Below, piece after piece: positions 34,384-42,565 of a DNA stretch of 64,000 bases. Source of the stretch: Microbacterium hibisci (GTDB lineage: Bacteria > Actinomycetota > Actinomycetes > Actinomycetales > Microbacteriaceae). The translations under genes were made by a program, and so were the position numbers. Location of the stretch: positions 296,211-360,210 of the forward strand of contig NZ_JADIJC010000005.1 of NCBI RefSeq assembly GCF_015278255.1, written 5' to 3'. Below the pieces are notes generated by a model, which made no database searches, was not told where the DNA came from, and was given only the letters and a program-made list of their open reading frames with translations. Within the stretch, counting starts at the first letter, position 1, and every line of letters starts with the position of its first letter.

Positions 34384-35732
34384 GACGCGTTCTCCCACGC
34401 CGCCGCGGGCGCGGCCGGAGGCTTGGCCGCCAGCATCCGCTCCAGCGCAACGCGCGCCGGATCGGCCACGTCCTGCGGCACCGTGATGCGGTTGCGCACC
34501 TCGCCCTCCACCAAGCCCTCGAGCACCCATGCCAGGTAGCCGGGGTGGATGCGGTACATCGTCGAGCACGGGCAGACCACGGGGTCGAGGCAGAAGATCG
34601 TGTGCTGCGGGTGCTCCGCCGCGAGCCGCTGCACCAGGTTCACCTCGGTGCCGATCGCGAACGTCGTGGGTTCGGTCGCTGCCTCGATCGCCTTGCGGAT
34701 GTAGTCGGTCGACCCGGCCTCGTCCGCGGCATCCACCACCTCCATCGGGCATTCCGGGTGCACGATGACGCGCACTCCCGGGTGCTCGATCCGCGCCTTC
34801 TCGATCTGGTCGACCGAGAAGCGCCGGTGCACCGAGCAGAAGCCATGCCACAGGATGACGCGGGCCTCCGCGAGATCGTCGGCGGATGCCCCGCCCAGCG
34901 GCTTGCGTGGGTTCCACATCGGCATCTGCTCGAGGGGCACGCCCATCGCCTTCGCGGTGTTGCGGCCGAGGTGCTGGTCGGGAAAGAAGAGGACGCGGCG
35001 CCCCCGCTGGAAGGCCCACTCGAGCACCGTCCGCGCGTTGGACGAGGTGCACACGATGCCGCCGTGGCGCCCGACGAAGCCCTTGATCGCGGCCGAAGAA
35101 TTCATGTACGTCACCGGGACGACGGGCACGCGGCCATCGGCATCCACCGCGTCCATGTCGCCGTAGATCTCGGCGAGCTGCTCCCAGCAGTCCTCGACCT
35201 GGTCGATGTCGGCCATGTCGGCCATCGAGCAGCCGGCGGCGAGGTTCGGGAGGATGACCGCCTGCTCGGGGCGCGACAGAAGGTCGGCGGTCTCGGCCAT
35301 GAAGTGCACGCCGCAGAACACGATCGCCTCGGCGTCGGGGTGCTCGAGCGCGGCGTTTGCGAGCTGGAACGAGTCGCCGACGTAGTCCGCGTGCACCACG
35401 ACCTCCTCGCGCTGGTAGAAGTGGCCGAGCACCACGACGCGGTCTCCGAGGGTCGCCTTGGCGGCGCGGACGCGCTCGGCGAGCTCGGCCTCGGACGCCT
35501 CGCGGTACTCGCGCGGCAGCTCGCCCTGGCGGGGCGATCCGGTGGGGATGACGTCGCCCATGGACGAGCCGGGGCCGTACCCGGGGCGCGCGTCGAAGTC
35601 CCAGGGGCCCGCGGCGAGGTCGGTGTTGCACGTCTCGCCGACGGTCGCACCGGCGATGATCGCCTGGATCGCGTGGTCCACCGACGGGTCGGTGTCGGGT
35701 CGGGTCTGGAGGGTGAGGTTGACGGCAGGCAT
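34380..35732 (-). CDS. nadA: Quinolinate synthase
   Basis: [4Fe-4S] enzyme that condenses iminoaspartate with dihydroxyacetone phosphate; 450 residues, the long actinobacterial form. The three cluster cysteines are Cys140 (VFCGVHFMAETA), Cys328 (HPECPMEV) and Cys387/389 (CPCSTM). The start ATG 35732 is preceded by GGAG 7 nt upstream. First enzyme gene of the operon, 24 nt downstream of the Nudix regulator; the downstream nadS is the likely sulfur source. Confidence 0.96.
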   Translation of the reverse strand: MPAVNLTLQTRPDTDPSVDHAIQAIIAGATVGETCNTDLAAGPWDFDARPGYGPGSSMGDVIPTGSPRQGELPREYREASEAELAERVRAAKATLGDRVVVLGHFYQREEVVVHADYVGDSFQLANAALEHPDAEAIVFCGVHFMAETADLLSRPEQAVILPNLAAGCSMADMADIDQVEDCWEQLAEIYGDMDAVDADGRVPVVPVTYMNSSAAIKGFVGRHGGIVCTSSNARTVLEWAFQRGRRVLFFPDQHLGRNTAKAMGVPLEQMPMWNPRKPLGGASADDLAEARVILWHGFCSVHRRFSVDQIEKARIEHPGVRVIVHPECPMEVVDAADEAGSTDYIRKAIEAATEPTTFAIGTEVNLVQRLAAEHPQHTIFCLDPVVCPCSTMYRIHPGYLAWVLEGLVEGEVRNRITVPQDVADPARVALERMLAAKPPAAPAAAWENAS

Positions 35733-35755
35733 GTCGACGCTCCGTTCGGGTGGGG

Positions 35756-36511
35756 TCAGTCGCGGCTGTCGAGCGGGCCGCGGTCGGCGAGCTCGACGTC
35801 CTGGTTGTAGCGGTAGAGGCGGGCGGGGCGGTGGCTGCCCGTGCGGAAGCGATCGGTCGGGATGAGGGTCCCGGAGTTCTCCACCTGGCGGCGGAAGTTC
35901 GCCGGGTCGAGCTGACGGCCGAGGATCGCCTCGTACACCTCGCGGAGATCGGCGAGGGTGAACTCCTCGGCGAGCAGGCCGTGCGCGATGCGGCTGTAGC
36001 CGACCTTGTTGCGCAGGCGCCACAGCGCGTAGCCGACGATCTCGTTGTGGTCGAACGCGAGCTCGGGAAGCGCCGCGGCATCGAACCACTGCACGTTCTC
36101 GATCGCCGGTGCCGGCTCGATGGCGGGTCCGGGCGCGTTCGCGTCCTCCGACGCCGCGTCGCCGGTGATCTCGTCGGCGCGCAGCAGCGCCCAGTAGACG
36201 ATCGAGACGACGCGGGTGGGGGAGCGGTCGACCGCACCGAACGCGTACAGCTGCTCGAGATAGCTCGGTGCCAGCCCGGTCGTCTCAGCGAGAGTGCGGG
36301 ATGCCGCGGCATCCAGGCTCTCCGCGATGTCGAGCCATCCGCCGGGGAGTGCCCACTGTCCCTCGTGGGGATCGCGGGTGCGGCGCACCAGCGGCAGGAC
36401 CACCTGGAGGGAATCGCTGCCCGGAAGGCGGCGCAGCGTGAAGATCACGGTCGACACCGCCACGCGGGTCGCGTCGGCGGGGGAGTGGGGCTGGGTGCTT
36501 GTTCTGGTCAT
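35756..36511 (-). CDS. ndnR: Nudix-related NAD biosynthesis repressor (NrtR/NdnR)
   Basis: A 251-residue regulator with an N-terminal Nudix fold (about 15-145) and a C-terminal winged helix (about 155-235, with RIAHGLLAEEFTLADLREVYEAILGR and FRRQVENSG). The Nudix box has the form G-x5-E-x7-R but reads RTLAETTG where a hydrolase has REUxEE, so it probably senses ADP-ribose or NAD rather than hydrolysing it. First gene of the cluster with nadA, nadB, nadC and nadS, which is the gene set repressed by NdnR in C. glutamicum. Insert of about 25 residues rich in Pro/Ala between halves. An operator candidate lies just upstream. Confidence 0.9.
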   Translation of the reverse strand: MTRTSTQPHSPADATRVAVSTVIFTLRRLPGSDSLQVVLPLVRRTRDPHEGQWALPGGWLDIAESLDAAASRTLAETTGLAPSYLEQLYAFGAVDRSPTRVVSIVYWALLRADEITGDAASEDANAPGPAIEPAPAIENVQWFDAAALPELAFDHNEIVGYALWRLRNKVGYSRIAHGLLAEEFTLADLREVYEAILGRQLDPANFRRQVENSGTLIPTDRFRTGSHRPARLYRYNQDVELADRGPLDSRD

Positions 36512-36552
36512 AGTGACTCTAACTCTGGGATTCGATCATAGTGTCATGATGA
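36508..36552. promoter_or_regulatory. Candidate NdnR operator region of the NAD operon
   Basis: TCATAGTG occurs at 36508-36515 (overlapping the start codon) and at 36536-36543, 28 bp apart. The second copy is part of TCATAGTGTCATGATGA (36536-36552), an imperfect inverted repeat with 6 of 8 paired positions. Placement at the operon promoter fits a repressor site. Confidence 0.45.
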
Positions 36553-36596
36553 CCAGAAGCCAAACGCGAGGCGTAACAGGTCCCATCGCGGACGGT

Positions 36597-36608
36597 GGTT
36601 CGCGAACC
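36597..36608. promoter_or_regulatory. Perfect palindrome between ndnR and the ABC importer
   Basis: GGTTCGCGAACC, 12 bp. It lies in the 257-nt divergent intergenic region and could serve either direction. Confidence 0.35.
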
Positions 36609-36663
36609 GTTGCCAAGACGTGACGTACGCGCCGCGATCAGGAGATGCGAAGCGCGAGGAATG

Positions 36664-36707
36664 TTTGTTAGGTTTACTAACACTCATTTGTTAGGACTCA
36701 GTACTAA
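36664..36707. promoter_or_regulatory. Operator-like repeats before the ABC importer operon
   Basis: TTTGTTAGG is repeated at 36664 and 36687 (23-bp spacing). Each copy starts an inverted repeat: GTTAG-GTTTA-CTAAC (36667-36681) and TTAG-N9-CTAA (36691-36707). The TTAG/CTAA arms resemble ROK-family (XylR-type) operators, a weak inference. Confidence 0.5.
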
Positions 36708-36768
36708 TGAATGCGCGGGTGCCCCTCGCACTCCTCCCTGCAATGCCGCACGAGAGAAAGAATTGACG

Positions 36769-38445
36769 ATGATTCGAAACGCGAAGCGCCGAGCGGCGCT
36801 CATCGCCGTGTCGGGGGCTGCGGTCCTCGGCATCGGCCTGTCGGGCTGCGCCGGTGGCGGCGGCAACGACAGCGGCGACTCCGAAGGACGCACGCTGCGG
36901 GTCTGGGCCGGCAGCCAGACTCCGATCGAGGCCAACTTCAACCCGTTCGCGCCGACCGTGCTGCACGCGGCACTCGGCCCGATCTACGAGCCGCTGTTCT
37001 TCTACAACAAGACGTCCGACGCGGCTCCCGAGCCGATGCTCGGCGAGAGCTTCGAGTACAACGAGGACGGCACGGTCATCACCGTGAAGCTCAAGGACGG
37101 CGTGAAGTGGAACGACGGCGAGGACTTCACCGCCGACGACGCCGCGTTCACCTTCAACTACGAGCCCAACCACCGTGACGGCCTGATCTCGGCCGAGGCC
37201 CCCGACGAGAGCACGCTCGTGCTCACGTACGAGACGCCGCAGTTCACGAACGAGTTCCAGATCCTCGGCACCACGTGGATGCTGCCCGAGCACGTCTGGA
37301 CCGAGGTCGACGACTACACCACGTTCACCGACGAGGAGCCGGTCGGCACCGGCCCGTACGTGGTCGACAAGGTGACGGATGCCTCGTACACGGTCGTGGC
37401 GAACGAGAACTTCCGCGACGAGGGCGTCCCCGCCATCAAGAAGGTGCAGTACATCGGCCTCGACGCGAACCAGTCCGCTCAGGACCTGCTGACCGCCGGC
37501 GAGCTCGACTGGACCGGCATGTTCGTGCCGAACCCGGACTCGGTGACCTCCAACGGCATCATCAGCATGCTCAACACCCCGCAGGACCCGACGGTGCTGT
37601 ACACCTGCTCCAACGCCGAACTCGGCTGCACCGGTCCCCAGACCGATGTCGCCGTCCGCCAGGCCCTCAACGTCGCGATCGACCGCGGCACGATCAAGGA
37701 GAAGGCGTTCGTCGGGCTCACCGGCGACATCTCGCCGACCTTCGCCCTGCTGCCCCGTGACCAGAAGTGGGTCGCCGACCCCGCCAACGAGCTCAGCCCG
37801 CAGTCGCCCGACGCCGCGGCCGCCGGTGAGATCCTCGAGGCTGCCGGCTACACCAAGGGCGGCGACGGCTTCTACGGCAAGGACGGCGCGCCGATCGAGC
37901 TGAGCCTCATCTCGGTCGACGGCTGGACCGACTACAACGACGCCGCGAAGCTCATCAGCGAGCAGGCGGCCGAGGCCGGCATCAAGGTGAACGCCTCGAC
38001 GGTGCAGTGGCAGGAGTTCTCGGACGCGCGCCAGACCGGCCAGTACCAGCTCATCATGGGCGGCGTCATCGGCACCTCGGTGGCCGACCCGTTCCAGATC
38101 TACAAGGACTGGTTCGCCGGTGAGTCGACCTCGCAGGTCGGCGAAGAGGTTCCGACCGGCCGCTGGAACTTCAGCCGCTACGACAACGCGATCGTGAACG
38201 AGGCCGTCGCCGCGGCCGCCGCCACGAACGACGAAGCGGTCAAGCAGGAGGCGTACGCCGTGCTCCAGACCGAGATCGTCCGCGACCTGCCGTACATCCC
38301 GCTGGTCATCAACGCCACCCAGACCTTCTTCAACACGAAGGACTTCACGGGCTGGCCGACCGAGGACGACCTGTACGCCTTCCCGCCCGCGTGGGGCTCG
38401 GTGGCCGCCGGCTACGTCCTCCAGCACCTGGAGCCGGTGAAGTAA
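36769..38445 (+). CDS. ABC transporter family 5 substrate-binding lipoprotein
   Basis: A 558-residue extracellular solute-binding protein. The signal peptide ends in the lipobox LSGC at about residues 24-27, so it is anchored through a lipid-modified Cys. Family 5 (peptide/nickel/oligosaccharide) features are present: NPFAPTVLHAALGPIYEPLFFYN near the N-terminus, GVKWNDGEDFTADDAAFTFNY, and VRQALNVAIDRGTI. It is the first gene of an operon with two permeases and two ATPases. The IYEPLFFYN motif is seen in oligosaccharide-binding members, and ROK-like operators upstream point the same way, but a peptide substrate cannot be excluded. Start ATG 36769 has GAGAAAG upstream. Confidence 0.9.
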   Translation: MIRNAKRRAALIAVSGAAVLGIGLSGCAGGGGNDSGDSEGRTLRVWAGSQTPIEANFNPFAPTVLHAALGPIYEPLFFYNKTSDAAPEPMLGESFEYNEDGTVITVKLKDGVKWNDGEDFTADDAAFTFNYEPNHRDGLISAEAPDESTLVLTYETPQFTNEFQILGTTWMLPEHVWTEVDDYTTFTDEEPVGTGPYVVDKVTDASYTVVANENFRDEGVPAIKKVQYIGLDANQSAQDLLTAGELDWTGMFVPNPDSVTSNGIISMLNTPQDPTVLYTCSNAELGCTGPQTDVAVRQALNVAIDRGTIKEKAFVGLTGDISPTFALLPRDQKWVADPANELSPQSPDAAAAGEILEAAGYTKGGDGFYGKDGAPIELSLISVDGWTDYNDAAKLISEQAAEAGIKVNASTVQWQEFSDARQTGQYQLIMGGVIGTSVADPFQIYKDWFAGESTSQVGEEVPTGRWNFSRYDNAIVNEAVAAAAATNDEAVKQEAYAVLQTEIVRDLPYIPLVINATQTFFNTKDFTGWPTEDDLYAFPPAWGSVAAGYVLQHLEPVK

Positions 38446-38488
38446 TGCAGAACCGGGCAGAAGCCGCGGCGAGGAGGAGCGGGCCGCA

Positions 38489-39484
38489 ATGAAGTTCTAT
38501 GCGCGGCGGATCGCGTTCTACGTGGTGACACTGTGGGCGACGATCTCCCTCAACTTCCTCCTGCCGAGGCTTCTGCCCGGCGACCCGGCCGACATCCTGC
38601 TCGCGAAGATGCAGCGTGCCGGCGGCGAGATCAGCGAGACCACGGTCCGCAACATCAAGACCCTCCTCGGCGGCGACTCGTCGTCGATGTGGGAGCAGTA
38701 CATCGCGTACTGGGGCCGGATGCTGCAGGGAGATCTCGGCATCTCCATCACCAAGTACCCGGCCCCGGTGACCGATCTCATCTCGGCCGCCCTGCCGTGG
38801 ACGCTGGTGCTGGTCGGACTCGCCACGGTCATCTCGTTCGTGCTGGGCGTCGGCATCGGCGCCTGGGTGGGATGGCGCCGCGGCACCTGGGTCGACCACC
38901 TGGTGCCCTTCACCACGGTGCTGCAGTCCATTCCGTACTTCTGGCTCGCGCTCGTACTCGTCGCGGTCTTCTCGGTCGCGCTCGGATGGTTCCCGATCTT
39001 CGGCGGCTACGACGTATGGGAGTTCCCCGAAGGGCCGGAGTGGAGCTGGGAGTTCATCGGCAGCGCCGTCTACCACGGCTTCCTCCCCGCTCTCACGATC
39101 GTGCTGAGCTCGGTCGGCGGCTGGCTGCTCGGCATGCGCAACATGATGGTGTCGACGGTCTCGGAGGACTACATCGTCACCGCCGAGGCCAAGGGCCTGA
39201 AGCCGATGCGCATCCTGCGCACGTACGCGACCCGCAACGCGGCGATCCCATCGATCGCCGGGTTCGGCATCTCGCTGGGCTTCGTCGTCGCCGGCTCGAT
39301 CGTGATGGAGCAGGTGTTCACCTACCCGGGCATCGGCAAGCTGATGATCCAGTCGGTGCAGAACAGCGACTATGCGCTGATGCAGGGCGTGTTCCTCGTC
39401 ATCACCATCGCCGTGCTCGCGGCCAACTTCATCATGGACATCGTCTACGGCTTCATCGACCCGAGGGCGCGCCACAATGTCTGA
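38489..39484 (+). CDS. ABC importer permease (DppB type)
   Basis: A 331-residue inner-membrane permease with six transmembrane segments. The N-terminal helix FYVVTLWATISLNFLLPRLLPGDP and the EAA loop (EDYIVTAEAKGLKPMRILRTYATRNA) are typical of DppB/OppB. It overlaps the next permease by 8 nt. With 39477 it forms the channel of the importer. Confidence 0.92.
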   Translation: MKFYARRIAFYVVTLWATISLNFLLPRLLPGDPADILLAKMQRAGGEISETTVRNIKTLLGGDSSSMWEQYIAYWGRMLQGDLGISITKYPAPVTDLISAALPWTLVLVGLATVISFVLGVGIGAWVGWRRGTWVDHLVPFTTVLQSIPYFWLALVLVAVFSVALGWFPIFGGYDVWEFPEGPEWSWEFIGSAVYHGFLPALTIVLSSVGGWLLGMRNMMVSTVSEDYIVTAEAKGLKPMRILRTYATRNAAIPSIAGFGISLGFVVAGSIVMEQVFTYPGIGKLMIQSVQNSDYALMQGVFLVITIAVLAANFIMDIVYGFIDPRARHNV

Positions 39485-40568
39485 GAGGCTCGAAGTGACC
39501 GACTCGTCGACCACCGATCTCGAGAGCGTCCCCGAGACGCTGTCCGATCGCACGATCGACCCCGCGATCGTCGCGCCGGGGGCGATCATGTCGCCGCCCG
39601 TCGACGCCGACGTCGATGCCGCCCGCGAGGAGGCGCGCACGGCGCGCCGCGGCTTCCGGCAGCTGCTCCCGCGCATGTCGCTCAAGCTCGCCCTCGGCCT
39701 CACGATCGTCATCGGGATCACGCTGTTCGGCATCCTCGCGCCGCTGTTCAGCCAGGATCCGATGGACTCCGGCAACCCGGCGCTCTCGCCGCCCAGCGCC
39801 GAGCACTGGCTCGGCACGACGAAGCTGGGCTACGACGTGCTGGCGCAGCTTGCGTGGGGAACGCGCGGATCGCTGATGGTGGGCATCGTCGCCGGCCTGA
39901 TCGCCCTCACCCTGTCCATCGTGTTCGGCATCATCGCCGGCTACAAGGGCGGCTGGTGGGACGAGATCCTGTCGCTGTTCACGAACATCATGCTCGTCAT
40001 CCCCGGCCTCCCGCTGGTGATGGTGATCGCCACCTACATCCCCGGACGCAGTTGGATGCTGGTGGCGCTCGTCCTCGGCATCACGGGGTGGGCGGGGTCC
40101 GCGGTGGTGCTGCGAGCGCAGGCGCGCTCACTGCGGTCCCGTGACTACGTGGCCGCGAGCCGCGTCGCGGGGGAGAAGACGGCGCGCATCATCCGCGTCG
40201 AGATCCTGCCGAACCTCCTGCCGCTGCTGGCGGCGCAGTTCCTCTTCGCCATCATCTTCGCGATCCTCGGCGAGGCGGGGCTGTCGTACCTCGGTCTCGG
40301 TCCCACCGGATCCATCACGTGGGGCACGATGCTCAACGACGCGCAGACCGGGCAGGCGCTCGGCACGGGCGCATGGTGGTGGTTCGTGCCGCCGGGCCTC
40401 ATGATCGCGCTCCTGGGTGCCGGTCTCTCCCTCATCAACTTCTCGATCGACGAGATCATCAATCCCAAGCTGCGCCTCGCACCCGAGAATGCCCGTCGCG
40501 TGCGGCAGGCCAAGCGCGCCGGTCGCGGTGTCGAGTCGACCCGCATCCCGAACGGAGCCGAAGCATGA
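39477..40568 (+). CDS. ABC importer permease (DppC type)
   Basis: A 363-residue permease. A long hydrophilic N-terminus of about 65 residues precedes the first helix (LALGLTIVIGITLFGILAPLF); the OppC N-terminal region and the EAA loop (RDYVAASRVAGEKTARIIRVEILPN) are clear. The start overlaps the end of the DppB-type gene by 8 nt and its stop overlaps the next ATG. The tail past the last helix is basic. Confidence 0.92.
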   Translation: MSERLEVTDSSTTDLESVPETLSDRTIDPAIVAPGAIMSPPVDADVDAAREEARTARRGFRQLLPRMSLKLALGLTIVIGITLFGILAPLFSQDPMDSGNPALSPPSAEHWLGTTKLGYDVLAQLAWGTRGSLMVGIVAGLIALTLSIVFGIIAGYKGGWWDEILSLFTNIMLVIPGLPLVMVIATYIPGRSWMLVALVLGITGWAGSAVVLRAQARSLRSRDYVAASRVAGEKTARIIRVEILPNLLPLLAAQFLFAIIFAILGEAGLSYLGLGPTGSITWGTMLNDAQTGQALGTGAWWWFVPPGLMIALLGAGLSLINFSIDEIINPKLRLAPENARRVRQAKRAGRGVESTRIPNGAEA

Positions 40569-41458
40569 ACGGCGACGCCGTCCTCACCGCGAGGAACGTC
40601 TCCATCGAGTACGAGGTGGATCCGCCCGTCAAGGCGGTGCGCGACGTGTCGCTCACGCTCAACCGCGGCGAGATCCTGGGTCTTGCCGGCGAGTCGGGCT
40701 GTGGCAAGTCGACCCTCGCGTACGGCATCAACCGTCTGCTGAAGCCGCCCGCGCTGATGACCTCCGGCGAGGTCGTCTTCCACGACCGCTCGGGGGAGCA
40801 CATCGACGTCGTGGGCCTGAAGGACGAGCAGCTGCGCGAGTTCCGCTGGGACAAGGTGTCGATGGTCTTCCAGGGCGCGATGAACTCGCTGAATCCGGTC
40901 ATCAGCGTGCGGGCGCAGCTGTTCGACGTCTTCACGACGCACCGGCCGGAGATGAGCAAGCGGCAGAAGCAGCAGCGCAGCGAAGAGCTCCTCGAGCTCG
41001 TGGGCGTAGACCCGAAGCGCCTCACCAGCTTTCCCCACGAGCTGTCGGGCGGCATGCGTCAGCGTGTGATGATCGCGATGGCGCTCGCCCTCGATCCGCA
41101 GGTCATGATCATGGACGAGCCCACGACGGCGCTCGACGTCGTCGTGCAGCGCGGCATCATCCGCGAGATCATGCGGCTGCGCGAGAAGCTCGGTTTCGCC
41201 GTGATCTTCATCACCCACGACCTCCCGATGCTCATCGAGATCAGCGATCGGATCGCCGTCATGCTCCAGGGGGAGATCGTCGAGCTGGGGACGGCCACGC
41301 AGATCTACCGCGATCCGCAGCACGAGTACACCAAGAAGCTCCTGTCGAGCTTCCCGAGTCTGCGGGGCGCGCGCGGCGACTTCGTGCGCACCGGCGCGCA
41401 GCCCGTCTCGGCCGGGATCGGCTCGGCCGCGACAGACGTCGAAGGAGGCGCCGCATGA
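40565..41458 (+). CDS. ABC importer ATPase (DppD type)
   Basis: A 297-residue nucleotide-binding subunit. Walker A GESGCGKST, Q-loop MVFQGAMNSLNP, signature LSGGMRQRV, Walker B VMIMDEPTTALD and H-loop FITHDLP are all present. The C-terminal region is the oligopeptide-type extension (YRDPQHEYTKKLLSSFPSL). The start overlaps the permease stop (ATGA). Confidence 0.93.
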   Translation: MNGDAVLTARNVSIEYEVDPPVKAVRDVSLTLNRGEILGLAGESGCGKSTLAYGINRLLKPPALMTSGEVVFHDRSGEHIDVVGLKDEQLREFRWDKVSMVFQGAMNSLNPVISVRAQLFDVFTTHRPEMSKRQKQQRSEELLELVGVDPKRLTSFPHELSGGMRQRVMIAMALALDPQVMIMDEPTTALDVVVQRGIIREIMRLREKLGFAVIFITHDLPMLIEISDRIAVMLQGEIVELGTATQIYRDPQHEYTKKLLSSFPSLRGARGDFVRTGAQPVSAGIGSAATDVEGGAA

Positions 41459-42318
41459 CCGCTGTGACCCCGGCCGGCTACCGGCCGCGCACCCTCGAGG
41501 CGCGTAAACTGGTCAAGGACTTCCGCCTGCGCAGCGGTCTGAAGTTCTCGACACTGCACGCGGTCAAGGACGTGTCCTTCACGCTCGAAGCCGGTCGCAC
41601 GATCGCGCTGGTGGGGGAGTCCGGCTCGGGCAAGTCGACCATCGCGCGGATGCTCGCGCGCCTGGAGACGCCGACGAGCGGGCAGATCCTGCTCGACGGC
41701 CTCCCGGCGGGCGGTCGCAGCCGCGAGATCGCGAAGTACCGCGGCGACGTGCAGATGGTGTTCCAGGACCCCTTCGCCTCGCTGAACCCGTTCCACTCGA
41801 TCGCCCACCACCTCGAGCGGCCGCTGCGCATTCACAACCCGGGCATCAGCAACGACGAGGTGCGCCGACGGGTGCTCGAGCTGCTCGACCGCGTGCGGTT
41901 GACGCCGTCCGACAAGATGGCCGAGCGCCGCCCGCACGAGCTGTCGGGCGGTCAGCGTCAGCGTGTCGCGATCGCCCGGGCGCTGGCGCCGGGCGCGCAG
42001 TTCATCATCGCCGATGAGCCCGTGTCGATGCTCGATGTCTCGATCCGGCTCGGGGTGCTGAACCTGCTGGCGCAGCTCCAGCGCGAGGACCACCTGGGCG
42101 TGCTCTACATCACGCACGACCTTGCGACCGCGCGCCACTTCTCGGACGAGATCCTCGTGATGTACCGGGGTGACATCGTCGAGCGCGGACCGGCCGACCG
42201 GGTCATCCTCGAGCCGCAGCACGAGTACACCCGCACGCTGCTCGGCGCGGCACCCGACCCCGATAACCAGGGAAGGCTCCGCGACGAGGTCCGGAGGGAG
42301 CTCGCGGCGCACGGCTGA
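41455..42318 (+). CDS. ABC importer ATPase (DppF type)
   Basis: A 287-residue second nucleotide-binding subunit. Walker A GESGSGKST, Q-loop MVFQDPFASLNPF, signature LSGGQRQRVAIARAL, Walker B FIIADEPVSMLD and H-loop YITHDLATA are present. It is coupled to the preceding ATPase by ATGA. The two ATPases, two permeases and binding protein make a complete importer. Confidence 0.93.
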   Translation: MTAVTPAGYRPRTLEARKLVKDFRLRSGLKFSTLHAVKDVSFTLEAGRTIALVGESGSGKSTIARMLARLETPTSGQILLDGLPAGGRSREIAKYRGDVQMVFQDPFASLNPFHSIAHHLERPLRIHNPGISNDEVRRRVLELLDRVRLTPSDKMAERRPHELSGGQRQRVAIARALAPGAQFIIADEPVSMLDVSIRLGVLNLLAQLQREDHLGVLYITHDLATARHFSDEILVMYRGDIVERGPADRVILEPQHEYTRTLLGAAPDPDNQGRLRDEVRRELAAHG

Positions 42319-42565
42319 CACGGCGCGGCGCCGGCGAGGGGTCCGCGCGCGGCACCGCCGCGGGTCGGCGATCCGCGCGGCTGCGATCGCGAGGCGGCTT
42401 CGGGCCTCGGGCGGCGATCCGCGCGGCTGCGATCGCGAGGCGGCTCCGGTCGGGCGCCGCGCCGGCGGGGTTCACTGCCGACACGCCGTGCCCCGCCGTC
42501 GGGGTCGTCTCACAGGCTCGATGCGTAGCCTGGCGAGGCGGGTCCTGACGGAGAAAGGGGTGGGG
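42319..42565. other. Intergenic region, 247 nt
   Basis: No gene seen. It holds a 33-bp direct repeat (42367 and 42413, 46-bp period) and the promoter region of the MarP-like gene. No U-rich terminator was seen after the ABC operon. Confidence 0.6.
42367..42445 (+). repeat. Perfect 33-bp direct repeat, two copies
   Basis: The 33-nt unit begins GGCGATCCGCGCGGCTGCGA and is identical at 42367-42399 and 42413-42445, with 13 nt between. The unit contains the palindrome GCGATCGC. No other copy was noticed in the window. Confidence 0.85.

Noticed and set aside
42367..42445. Possible CRISPR array from the 33-bp repeats
   Set aside because: Only two repeats, a 13-nt spacer and no cas gene; too few and too short a spacer.
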